Source: Adiantum capillus-veneris
Lineage: Eukaryota; Streptophyta; Polypodiopsida; Polypodiales; Pteridaceae
DNA length: 64,000 nt
Direction: 5' to 3'
Assembly (NCBI GenBank): GCA_014529385.2
Contig: CM043966.1
Coordinates: 36,866,739-36,930,738 of the forward strand
The notes beneath the pieces are model-generated. The model searched no databases. It saw only the letters and a list, made by a program, of their open reading frames with translations, and was not told the DNA's origin. Each line of letters opens with the position of its first letter. Position 1 is the stretch's first letter. Positions 11,072 through 21,034 of the stretch are shown here, one piece after another. Position numbers and translations under genes: made by a program.

Positions 11072-11470
11072 ATGACTTTGAGTAGCTCTACTTCCCTCTC
11101 AAAACGTCTTCCCTTTTTCATATTTGCGCTAGTCTTTCTATGTATTCTAGTGCACACCATGACTACTTCTCAAAGGCCTAGCACTACCATTGACTCTGTT
11201 AGCATTTTTAACAGTTATACTATAGATGATCAAGCATGGATACCATCTCGAATAACTACCGGAAGCTGGGTTCTACTGCAAACTAGGAGGAGGAAGAGGA
11301 GGCAACACAATGAATTCGTGGAGTCTTTTAAGGGACAAGTTAAAGAGTTTAAAAGTGTGTGCACAAAGCAAGCGGGTGAAAGAGGTCCTCATACAACATG
11401 CTTTCCAGCATGCAGACTTAAGGTTGCAAACATCTCCTCCAAGTTTCCCACGGCATCGACCCAACTGTAA
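11072..11470 (+). CDS. Hypothetical protein with N-terminal hydrophobic segment
   Basis: A 132-codon frame. Residues 13-28 form a hydrophobic stretch (PFFIFALVFLCILVHT) after a short basic N-terminus, like a signal peptide or signal anchor. The rest is S/T-rich, then basic (TRRRKRRQ) and cysteine-containing. No family is recognised. Low-confidence gene: it lies among decayed repeats and no splice or promoter signal supports it. Confidence 0.25.
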   Translation: MTLSSSTSLSKRLPFFIFALVFLCILVHTMTTSQRPSTTIDSVSIFNSYTIDDQAWIPSRITTGSWVLLQTRRRKRRQHNEFVESFKGQVKEFKSVCTKQAGERGPHTTCFPACRLKVANISSKFPTASTQL

Positions 11471-11492
11471 GTTATTTTGAGCACCTCACTTA

Positions 11493-12373
11493 GTGCATGA
11501 TTATATTCGAAGGTTAAGTGGTGGATATCATCTTTGGTATGTTTCAAATATTTATCCATCGAATAGGACAGATTGGAAACCAGTTGAGAGCATAGTTGGG
11601 ATTTTTGATGCTTTCTATGCATTTATTGGTGAGCAAATGTACCGAGGAAGACAACACAAGGAACTTGCAGATAATGGAATATTCTTTTATGATATGTCAT
11701 ATGTGGAATCGAGAACTTCCATTGGTTGGGATCGTGTAGCTCCTTTGTCACTTCCATCCTTTAACAGCAAGGATTGGTCTTTGCCAGCTTTGCAAACTAG
11801 TGAAATCTTTAGCAATGAGTTGTTTCAGGATATACAAAAGTCCCTCAAGTATTCAATTGCCACAAAAAAATAGTTCGGCTCACACTATTTATGCCTCTTG
11901 AAGTGTTTGTAGATTTCTTCTTCGATGAGCAAATAAGAACTACCGCAACAATGTTCATTTGCAAGTCTTGGAGCTATTTGGACTTTTTAGATGATAATTG
12001 GGATAGGAAACAATCACAGGGAAAAATCTGTATTTTGCAAAAGAAGTCCATAATTTGCAAGTTCATCATAAGCTCTCAAAATTTCATAGTGTCGTTTTAC
12101 TATTTTAGATATCATCTTCTTAGTGGGCGGCTTATTCCACTCGACCAAGATACAGAGTCTAGCCTCGAGAACAAACCTTTATCAATGGAGCTCTACTTTC
12201 GAGACAGTCTACTTACTGTGATGGAGACAATGTCAAGCACAACTCTTGCACAGCTCAGGCTAGATCTTACATGTGAAGAACTTCCACTTTTGCCGGAATT
12301 GTATGCATTCAATCTCAACAACAGAAAGGTGCTTACTAAATGGATGAATTTTGATTTGTCTTTAATACATTAA
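11493..12373 (+). pseudogene. Unassigned ORF remnants
   Basis: Two consecutive open frames (11493-11873 and 11891-12373), in different frames, have ordinary protein-like composition. Examples are WKPVESIVGIFDAFYAF in the first and CEELPLLPELYAFNLNNRK in the second. They may be exons or frameshifted parts of one former gene, and the AT-rich segment near 12000-12110 could be an intron with donor- and acceptor-like ends. The family is not recognised. Confidence 0.3.
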
Positions 12374-12661
12374 GACATAGAATCTAGCTTTTTCTTCTTT
12401 TCAGATTCCAAGACGTAAGGAGAAAACAACATTGTGAAAGGAGTCACTCTCAAATACACTTCACTTTATTGCTTCCATCGGAAGCTAGGTCACATACCTT
12501 GTGCACGCAATGAGCTTTGATGCCATGCAAACCATGATGTACTCTTCAAAATGACTAATACAGAGACATTTTGTGCCTCTCAAACAATGTTTAAAAAATG
12601 TAGACTTTTCATTGTCTCAAAACTTTACAAATTGTGGTGTTTTTGTCAAGATGTATACAAG

Positions 12662-12995
12662 TTATTGCTCCCTTTCCCTGCTACTGCTCCCCTGTCCTCT
12701 CCCCCGGTTTGTACCACTGGTCCCCTGCTCTCTCCCCCGGTTGCTGCCACCGCTCCCCTGCCCTCTGCCCGAGTTGCTGCTACTTCTGCCGCTGGGGATG
12801 CTGGTCTCGAGCATTCTTTCGCGTCGTTCAAAATCATGGGCCTCTTCCATGGCTTCCCATGCATCTTGCACCTGTGAAGCTTCCCTCTATTCTCGCTCTT
12901 GTCGTTGACGTGTAGCCCATTCCTCTACTTCTGTGGTGTTCGCATAATATTGATTTATTGCTTCTTACATATTTCAAACCTCTTCTTGAGTCTAA
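12662..12995 (-). pseudogene. RG/SG-repeat protein remnant
   Basis: The minus-strand frame begins with an acidic/basic helical part (EVEEWATRQRQERE, then a TAG, then VQDAWEAMEEAHDFERRERM) and ends in a low-complexity tail of GRGQGSGGSNRGREQG type. The alternative plus-strand frames are proline/leucine repeats. Glycine-arginine tails with a preceding helix occur in nucleic-acid-binding proteins of transposons, but the parent family is not recognised. One in-frame stop makes it a likely pseudogene. Confidence 0.35.
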
Positions 12996-13524
12996 TTGTA
13001 GCGCTGCGTCATTTTGTTAATGCGAGCATGTTCAAACTCCTCAGCTCTCGCCCCTTCCTCTCTTGTACATCTGTTTACCGAGATTATAATATGCTAGATG
13101 GCCATTACAAAAAAATGCCGCACATCGTTGGGGATGTAATTATGTAATTGAAGTTCCTGTAGAAGCGTGATAATAAAAAAGTAAGTAAAGATGTTGCTTC
13201 TTTTAATACAAACGTTGCAGCAAACAATGAAACAACACGATTACTTACGTTCAGTACATCCAAAATTTGACTGAGGAGCAACAAGGCAATCAAACAAGTT
13301 CACCAGCCATAGCTATAGTCATCAACCTGCATGGGCACGGTAAGCCGTTCGTGCCGGATGGTATTCCCTAGATCATGTTCTAACAAAACATGCTCTAGAC
13401 AGCATACAAGTTTTTTCACGGAAGTACGTACATAACCACTTGAGTCAGTAACACATTACAAAGAGACACTAGTTCCAAATGTACCCAGATGTGCCTTACG
13501 TTTTTACATGACCGTGAAACACCC

Positions 13525-13678
13525 TGCTTTGCCCGGAGTTTGCGTAGTAGACAATCTTATCTTCAATGTCAAATAACAACAGACTCCAATGATCACTAAC
13601 ATCTTGCTTTGCCCGAAGTTTGCGTAGTAGACAATCTTATCTTCAATGTCAAATAACAACAGACTCCAATGATCACTA
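13525..13678. repeat. 80-bp tandem duplication
   Basis: Two copies, starting at 13525 (TGCTTTGCCCGGAG) and 13605 (TGCTTTGCCCGAAG), share about 74 bp with one mismatch noticed. Confidence 0.93.
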
Positions 13679-13848
13679 TACCAAAACCATCAAAGATCAG
13701 GAGAAAGATCAAAAATCCAACATGGTTTTTACAAGGCAAGAAGAAACTCACGATTGATTGTATGCAGTGACCAGAAAGCGCGCTAGATCAAAATTGACTC
13801 TGCTAAACCAGCCCATCAAAGCCAAAAAGGAAACTCCGCTCTTCTGTA

Positions 13849-13948
13849 GCATAGGCGATATCAGCGAATCTATCACATATATTTTGTTTTGAACCTCAGC
13901 ATAGGCAATATCAGCGAATCTATCACGTATATTTTGTTTTGAACCTCA
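13849..13948. repeat. 50-bp tandem duplication
   Basis: Two copies starting GCATAGGCGATATCAGCG and GCATAGGCAATATCAGCG at 13849 and 13899. The differences are of transition type. Confidence 0.93.
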
Positions 13949-14070
13949 GGGGGCAGAAGCAAGATAGCGTGTCTAACATGAATCAATGGCAGAGATTAGA
14001 CTTAAGATATTTCATCGGGGTGTCACTGCCACAAACCCATGAGTCAACCGAGCGACTGAGGCAGCTATCG

Positions 14071-14353
14071 AATTCCATAAGCCACTGACTTGCTTGGTAT
14101 TGACCCATGTCTTAGCGGTAGTGAGCCATCTAATGAACCAAGAGTGACTTATAAAGAAAAACTTGAGACGTAACACAGCGACGTTGACGACTGCCACGAA
14201 GACATGGGTCAATACCGAGCGAGTGGTATCACTATCCAATTCCATAAGCCACTGGCTCGCTTGGTATTGACCCATGTCTTGGTAGTGCGCCATTTAATGA
14301 ACCAACCGTGACTTATAAAGAGCTTGAAAAGTACCACAAAGCAATGTTGACGA
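14071..14353. repeat. 167-bp direct repeat with GGTATTGACC core
   Basis: Two diverged copies start AATTCCATAAGCCACTG at 14071 and 14238. Each contains TGCTTGGTATTGACC or CGCTTGGTATTGACC, and an inverted version (GGGTCAATACCGAGCG) lies between them. The core is the one found in the arrays at 15.6-16.1 and 17.2-17.5 kb and in the palindrome at 18.6 kb. Confidence 0.85.
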
Positions 14354-15505
14354 CCCCATCTGTTGCGTTGGAGTTGGTGAAACTGCATATGCACATGAAG
14401 TCTTGTTGATCGAGGTTGAAAATGCAAGCCTCCTTTGACCTTCCAGTTAGCAGTATCTGTGCATGCAGAGGCGTTGCGCTGATTAGAACTTGCAACTCCT
14501 CTTCGATTTTCTCTAAAATAATCGACTCATCTGATAAAGGCTCCTCGTTGGATGGCCCTTGTGAAGCAGATCCTTTCCCTTGCCTTTCTTGAGCTTTATT
14601 CGTGGCTACCTCAGGCTCCTCTCTAGCAGGCATAGGGTCCTCCCTAGCAGGCACAGGGTCCTCCTTAACAGGCACAAGATCCTCCCTTATAGGCACAGGC
14701 TCCGGATCCTCCATGACTTGCTCATTTTCCTTCAATATTGGTTCCTCCATAAATGTCTCCGGGTCCACCCTGGCCTGCTCATGCCCCTCATCAGCCTGCC
14801 CATCTGTGTCATTCCTCTCGACCCTAGCCTGCTCATGCCCCTCATCGTTATCCTCCGGCACAGGCTCTGAATCCTCCATGCCTTGCTCATTTTGGGGTCT
14901 AGGTGGCTCCTCCATAACTGTCTCTATTTCTTCCATGACTGCCTCGGGGTCCACCCTGGCTTGCTCATGCCCCTCTACGGCTGGCTCAGCCTGCCCATCT
15001 GTGTCATTTCTCTCAACCCGTGATCGTGTCCTTCTACTGTTTAATTCAGCCCTAGAAGGCTCTGTCTCTCGTCCATGAGGATGGAGAGGGGGGATGTTAA
15101 GAATATCCATTGTTCTCATATCCCGAATAGGTATTGGCTGAAGTAGCCCATCGTAGTGGAAGCAAAGCCTCCGAAGAGTGTCAAAATCCTACGGCATGAT
15201 TGTAACGCGGTGTGCATGGGCAGCCAGTATATATCCATCGTTGAAGAATTCAACGAGGTAGTCTTCTATAATTTCTTGCATGCAGAGAAGTGCACTGCTG
15301 GCCCATTGCATGCCGACTCTCCACTGCTCGCAAATCTCTCGCACTACTCACTGGAAAGGAAGATGTGGAATAGCCGGTTGCACGTGTCATTGATCCTTCG
15401 CAGCTCTTGCAGTATACCTCTGTGCGCCTCATATCGGCGTCTTCTTGCTTGAGCATTCAAAGAGTCACATGTTGTTCTTCTAGGCGTGGCCTTTTCACGA
15501 GGCAT
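14313..15505 (-). pseudogene. Histone H3-fold protein with long acidic repetitive C-terminal tail, broken
   Basis: Reading leftward from ATG 15505, a short basic N-tail leads into the H3 core. The frame shifts once at about 15365, inside the segment aligning with H3 LPFQ. After it come LPFQ, VVREI, SSALLCMQE, EDYLVEFFND, HAHRVTIMP and LRRL, in H3 order and at H3 spacing, with no CENH3-type loop-1 insertion. A TGA follows LPFQ and a TAG follows TIMP, at positions that are R and K in H3. Past the TAG the same frame continues without interruption into a tail of over 260 residues with GHEQARVDPE and EDPVPARED repeats, very acidic. By eye about half of the H3 core residues match. An H3 domain fused to such a tail is not a canonical histone. 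It is inactive as read. Confidence 0.75.
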
Positions 15506-15559
15506 CTCTACAAATAGCATAACAAAAAACGACATGTCATTTGTCAGCACAAGGGACTT

Positions 15560-16060
15560 AAGATTTCAGAAAAGGTCAGTACCAAGCAAACAGGTGCATC
15601 GAACAAATTCTTCCTTCCCTTATTCGTTTGGTACTGACCTCAGAATAGTGTAATAGCAAACATCATTTATATTTTCTGAGGTCGGTACTACCAAGCGAAC
15701 AGGTGCATCAAGTAGAGTTTGCCTTCCCTTATTCGCTTGGTACTGACCTCAGAAAAGTGTAATAGCAAACATCATTTATATTTTTCGAGGTCAGTACCAA
15801 GCGAATAGGTGCATAAAATAGAGTTTGCCTTCCCTTATTCTCTTGGTACTAACCTCAGAAAATATAAATGATGTTTACAGAAAAGTGTAATAGCAAACAT
15901 CATTTATATTTTATGAGGTCAATACCAAGCGAACAGGTGCATCGAACAGAGTTTTCCTTCCCTTATTCGCTTGGTCTGACCTCAGAAAAGTGTAATAGCA
16001 AACATCATTTATATTTTCTGAGGTCAGTACAAAGTGAACAGGTGCAACAAAATACCGATG
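15560..16060. repeat. Array 1 of ~110-bp hairpin units, core CCAAGCGAA
   Basis: About four and a half units. Each has a left arm GAGGTCAGTACCAAGCGAA and a right arm TTCGCTTGGTACTGACCTC, separated by about 35 bp (TGCATCGAACA...GCCTTCCC), then an AT-rich spacer AGCAAACATCATTTATATTT. Each unit can fold back on itself. The array lies immediately upstream of the minus-strand H3-like gene and upstream of the plus-strand exon at 16121. Confidence 0.9.
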
Positions 16061-16120
16061 TGAAGTAGACGAACGAGAGCTCCAGTGAACTCAAGATGAG
16101 TCCATGCTGATCTAACTGTC

Positions 16121-16522
16121 ATGTTGTGCCCTCCCATCACCTCCCCTAATCTAGGGGGGGTGGTACCACTGCTTTTCCCTCCCACGTCTACGTCTCATGA
16201 AAACGCATGGATGTACTCCAACCCACCGCCTCACAGACCACTCATCAGCCAGAACCTAGGCCGTGCTTTTCAAGAATTTCCATCTAGTCTATTTAACCAG
16301 CAGCTTTTTCAGAACCTCCCTCAAGGTTTTGCATAGCAACTACAAGAAGCTTGGAAAAGTGGTGATGCCTTTCCAGGGGACACTCCCGCAGCACCAGAGC
16401 AGGACCGCATCCGAGCCCTCCTCATGAGGTCCCCCCTTGGTCCTCCCCCGATGGTACCCTTAGCGTTCTCCACTGACACAGCCCAGGAGTGGATGATATC
16501 AACACGGGAGTCAATCCTCGAG
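16121..16522 (+). pseudogene. Proline-rich exon, unassigned
   Basis: An open frame with P/S-rich composition (SNPPPHRPLI, DTPAAPEQDRIRALL) is interrupted by one TAG at 16334-16336 and continues to a good donor-like GAG|GTAAGC at 16522. A LINE tail begins directly after. It may be the 5' exon of a gene of the same element as the neighbouring H3-like gene, with which it would be divergently arranged. No family is recognised. Confidence 0.4.
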
Positions 16523-16531
16523 GTAAGCTGT

Positions 16532-17043
16532 TGGTAATTCTGTCTGTCTCAGGTGTAGAAGAGCAATGGAAGATATCCCACACCTTTTCCTCAACTGCCA
16601 AACCAACACCCCCATCCTTTCCCCCTTAGTACCAACCCTTGGCCACCAATTAGGGTGGAAACAACTACTCTTAGGGTACTCACCTGGCCTCATCTCTTAG
16701 GGAAAAATTCTTATGGATTATTTAGAAGCTCAGAAATTCTTTCCTTTTTGTTCCCAATTTTCAAGCTCCTAGTTTGAAGATCTTATTTTTTGGATGCTCT
16801 GTGCAAGATAATAACCTCAAGCTGGAACAAATGAGATCTACAGGCAGAGAGTCTCAAACCTCAAATACTTTGGATGCAAGAAAGGTTGAAGACCTACAGG
16901 GATTGCTCGCCGAGAATGGCTCTCTAGATGTTATCTATAATTGGGTACAGGAGATGAAGGATGAAGTGCTTGAGCTAGTCAGCCAATATGAGGAAGCCCT
17001 GAACTTTGCTAACAAGCTTCAGGAAGAGATAGACTGGCTATGA
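16532..17043 (+). pseudogene. LINE ORF2 3' end (zf-RVT-like) and coiled-coil tail
   Basis: The start encodes CLRCRRAMEDIPHLFLNC, the Cys/His pattern of the zinc-binding region after plant LINE reverse transcriptases, followed by an aromatic-rich stretch and a stop. From 16774 another frame reads a coiled-coil-like segment ending at 17043. The following AT-rich 200 bp looks like a 3' UTR. RT and endonuclease are missing. Confidence 0.6.
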
Positions 17044-17239
17044 AGAAAAAGGATTAACTTATAACTATTTATTGCTAGTTGTATCCCCCGAAAATTAGTA
17101 GACCACATTTTGTAAAGTTTGAAACTTGGCCTTTGGGCCTGTCCCTAGTGTTTTCTAACTCTCATCCCCCTCCATGGGTGTTAAATTGTAATTTTTCTTC
17201 TCCCTTATAAATTCAAAACACGTATTTGGTTTTTTTTTT

Positions 17240-17500
17240 AAACAGGTGCAACAAACAAGGTTCACCTTCCCTTATTTGCTTAGTACTGACCTCAGAAAAG
17301 TATAATAGTAAACATCATTTATATTTTTTGAGGTTAGTACCAAGCGAACAGGTGCATCGAACAAAGTTTGCCTTCCCTTATTCGCTTGGTACTGACCTCA
17401 GAAAAGTGTAACAACAAACATCATTAATAAAGACAATGGTCGCTACCAAGTGAACAGGTGCAACAAACAGGGTTTACCTTCCCTTATTCGCTTGGTACTA
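17240..17500. repeat. Array 2 of CCAAGCGAA hairpin units
   Basis: Two to three more units of the array-1 type (TACCAAGCGAACAGGTGCA, TTATTCGCTTGGTACTGACC), more diverged at the edges. Confidence 0.88.
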
Positions 17501-17888
17501 ACTACACAAAATACAAGTGCACAAAAGAGTAGTAGCATACCTCTGTGTGTAGAGTTTTGCGTCACTAAAGCACTACTGAACAGGAGTAAGAGGAGGATGC
17601 GCAAAAAGGAGGAGCACTAGAGAGTAAGAGAAAATGCGCAAAAAGGGTTGGGAGCACAAAAGAGATGGTTTGCTTATCGCATAGCGTCGACGGGGGTAGA
17701 GTTAAAATGATGGGAAGTACAGGATGTGAAAAGAGGTAGAAGAGCGCTCATCTGGGGTGAGGGTATATATACTTAAAATGTTTGGCAGGGGTACTGCCTC
17801 TAAAGTTAAAATGCTTACCTCGGCGAGGGTGACAACTTCACTTATACGCATGATTACACCCAAGATTATGGTTGGTAGATCGTACTGC

Positions 17889-18106
17889 CAGTCGCATCTC
17901 CATCTCCAAGTAGAACAAACAGATCGCCGTTGCCTTTGCCTTTTCTGCGCTCTTTCCCTTGGTCACCTCTCGTGATCCTACGTTTAGAGTCAAACGCCGA
18001 TTGCCCTTGCAGTCGCCATCTCCATCTCCAAGTAGAACAAACAGATCGTCGTTGCCTTTGCTTTTTTTGTGCTCTTTCCCTTGGCCACCTCTCCTGATCT
18101 TGCATT
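17889..18106. repeat. ~120-bp tandem duplication
   Basis: Two copies starting CAGTCGCATCTCCATCTCC (17889) and CAGTCGCCATCTCCATCTCC (about 18010) share the AAGTAGAACAAACAGATCG block and the TTTCCCTTGG block. Confidence 0.85.
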
Positions 18107-18564
18107 GAGCGACCTCCACTGGTTTGAGTCCTTTGCTGCCGCATCGCCATCACCCTTGCCTTCGCCTTTTGTTCCTCTTCCTCCTGGCCACCTTCTGGTT
18201 TTTGCTCTCAATGACCTGCGACATCACCATCCAACTCGGCCCCATTGGATATTGGAGAGACAGGTTCTTTCTCCCTCTCTCTCTCTCTCTATCTCTCCCC
18301 TTCCTGTGTGCTGTTAATTGTGTGCGCACCGAAGCCACTACGTTACGGGGTTAGAGCACAATGGGAACAACACTCCAAGGGTCAAACAGTGGTTGTTAGG
18401 GTAAGATTATAAGTCTCGCACCGCATGGTTGGAATAATTACTGCTTATGTGACCGTGCCTGAGTTTTTATTCAATGTTATGTTTGGGCATAGTGCGTGAG
18501 TAGACTATATATCTATTACTGTTAACATTAAATGCTCTATTCTAATCCACCTATTCCGAATGGA

Positions 18565-18637
18565 CTTGGGTCAGAACCAAGCGAATAGGGCCCTTCGGAG
18601 ATTCTTGGGGCCCCTATTCGCCTGGTTCTGACTCAAG
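18565..18637. repeat. Long palindrome with the CCAAGCGAATAG core
   Basis: The arms TCAGAACCAAGCGAATAGGG and CCCTATTCGCCTGGTTCTGA, extended a few bases on each side, are separated by about 14 bp. It lies about 150 bp upstream of the first exon of the four-exon gene. A looser half-copy follows at about 18670-18735. Confidence 0.88.
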
Positions 18638-18784
18638 TGACGTCACCTATTATGACATTAGCGCATGGGACAGAAGCAAGCAAATAGAGATTATGAGGGA
18701 TACTCGAGGCTCAATATTTGCTTGGTTATGACACCATATACATACCAATTTTGAATAGTAGTTTTGGCTTGCTTTTTCTTTCAG

Positions 18785-20310
18785 TCATGGGGATCATACT
18801 CCTAGAGACAGACGTTGTGGGAGAGGATACATGTGAAGAAATACTATTCACGTTCTTATACAACGCTCGTGCTCATCATCGTGCACCAGAACTATCAGGA
18901 ATGTTTAATGCAGAGTTTTCTATACAGAGGATTATAGATTGCTCATTTGAGTACCTACAAACCCATTTTCAACAGTATGAGGCAGTCATTTGTGACAATT
19001 CCATGACAGTTGATGGCATGAGATATGTGCACCCAACCGACCTTGACCCTGACAAGAGGTGCTTCAAGGAGACCGAATCGCAGTCTAGAAAAGTGTCCCT
19101 CCAATGCACTGCTTGCACAAGACACGTGTATGAAACACTTCAAAAAGTGTCTCTTAGTGGAATTCTACCACGGGTTTGTTACTTATACTTGCAGACAGAT
19201 GGTGAGTCAGAAACTTCCCAGTCAACAACTTTTGGTAGTTGTCCATTGGCGCAAGAGGAAGAGGTAGAGGATGTGGAGATGCAGTTTGACCTAAAAGAAG
19301 AGCGGATAAAGGTATTAAAGGAAACATTTGATGCGGGCTTAACTCTTACTTCTCTTGTGTATGCAGCAATAGGGTGCAAGCAAGAAAGCCCAAATAAGGA
19401 AGTGAATTTGCCTCTGAATTGCGCTCCCACCTTTGCTATGGCGGGCGACACCCACTACGTTCTGCTCACAGATATCATGCATGAGATGAATATACGGGAG
19501 GACTACTACCTAGCTGCAATTGCGGGTTTTTGTGAGGCAGACATGGGATTTGTGGATGATGATGGAGTGAACCAACATCTTATTGCTGACACAGCTATCC
19601 ACGACTCACAGTTTACTTCAGGGTGGCAACTGATCAAAGATACATTCAATGAAGCGAAGTTCGGAGAGGTCAATTTTCCAACAGATGAGCAGTTTCAATC
19701 GACAACAAAACAACTCGAAAAACATGGGTAGGCCCGTGGCACCTAGAGCTTAAGTAATGAATAGTCAGTCTATTCACTTGTGGAGAAGGTCGACGTTGAA
19801 AATGGATGAGAATCAAATGGTAATTTTTACAGGCATTCATATGGTATTGGAGATGGCCAAGTGATAAAATATCATGGTCAATCTTTTTGTTGACAGGTGC
19901 TAGTGTATGACGATAGTTTCCTTAGAAGAGTGAAAGGGTCACGGCAAGGGCTTGTCACTAAAGTACAAGGCAAGGATGCGGCGTTGTCTCACTACATCGA
20001 GCGTTTCAACCACAAAAGGTTTGTAGAAACAATTCAAGTACTTGGCAATTGTACTCATCTCACTTACATCCCATAAATTCTTTACTATTTTTTTGTAGAT
20101 CATAATATACCACAAGGAATACTCCAAGGACAATGCAAAGTTTCCATTGTTTGTGATGAAAGTTATTACAAGATTGTGTGGTAGGCACCCCCTCCCACTA
20201 AACGCAGAAAGACTAATTTTGATTGAGAAACAGTTTGCTCTACGCGTCTTTGGCATTGGGTATGGGTGCCAAGCACTCAGAGCCCCCTATTTCATGTCCT
20301 ACACAGCTTA
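18785..20310 (+). pseudogene. Four-exon gene of unknown family
   Basis: Exon 1 runs from after a pyrimidine-rich acceptor (CTTTTTCTTTCAG) to 19727 and contains the ATG at 18787. It encodes about 314 residues, acidic, with a CTAC pair (KVSLQCTACTRH). Proposed exons 2 (19833-19876), 3 (19904-20022) and 4 (from 20099) have GT/AG borders and keep one continuous frame when joined. A TAG at 20308-20310 could be the natural end. Coding-like sequence continues in the same frame to about 20500 (acidic, then KRIKT), so an inactivating stop is equally possible. No family is recognised. The neighbouring CCAAGCGAA palindrome links it to the H3-like gene. Confidence 0.5.
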
Positions 20311-20649
20311 GGCTCTGGCTCCAGGGGTTCAAGACCCGGAGAGCTTAGATTTATACAACAAGCGATTGTTTTTTAGGGAAAGAAGATGCATGATGCCCGT
20401 AGGGATGCTGCCATCAACAGAGGAACGAGCTCGTCTACACAGCTTGCACATCGAAGAGGTACAAAGTGAGGAAGAAGGAGGTGCATCGAAAAGGATAAAA
20501 ACGGGACTCAGATCCATCTTCTCCCTCATGTCCATCTTTTCCTGCTCCTTACTCGTGACTGTCGTCACCTCGCATGGCGCTCCCCCGCATTTGAATTTTC
20601 CCAAGCCATCTGTTTCTTCTCTTTGCAGATGTGTTGTAAAGACCGTGTA

Positions 20650-21030
20650 ATTTCTGAACTCTTAAGAAGCTCCTTATGTCTTGCTCTATGAATTAGTCGT
20701 CTATAAGTCCATTAGTGTAACTCTAATAGGCTATTGGCCTTATCCTTTCCTCCCCCATGTCTAGTGTGCTTAAAATAACATGTTCATGCCATGTAGTTGG
20801 TTTTTTCCATGCCTTGTGTGGACCATATTGATAGTGAGCCATATGTCTTGGCAAAATATGGACCATGGTTGAACAGTATGTGCTGCATTGAAATAAAACA
20901 AAATGGTCAGTAGAGTACAATTTAAAATCTTGTTTTGTATATGTAGAATGCTAACTCACCATGTAATGTGTGATATGTTGCCCACCCCACCCTGGAAGGT
21001 AAGCCTTCTTCCAATCCAGCAAGGCTGCTT
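20650..21030. other. No gene seen
   Basis: Spacer between the convergent unassigned genes. AT-rich with scattered stops. Confidence 0.6.
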
Positions 21031-21034
21031 GAAA

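Noticed and set aside
14580-15078. Plus-strand serine- and leucine-rich frames
   Set aside because: They are the antisense of the acidic repeat tail of the H3-like gene, whose minus-strand frame is continuous with the H3 core.
15130-15505. Assignment of the H3-like protein to centromeric CENH3
   Set aside because: Loop 1 has the length of ordinary H3, and the TIMP motif is H3-like. The EDYLV and KDF-like resemblance is not decisive.
15560-17500. CRISPR-like array
   Set aside because: Units are adjacent with decayed hairpin arms and shared spacers, in a plant nuclear context. This is a tandem repeat.
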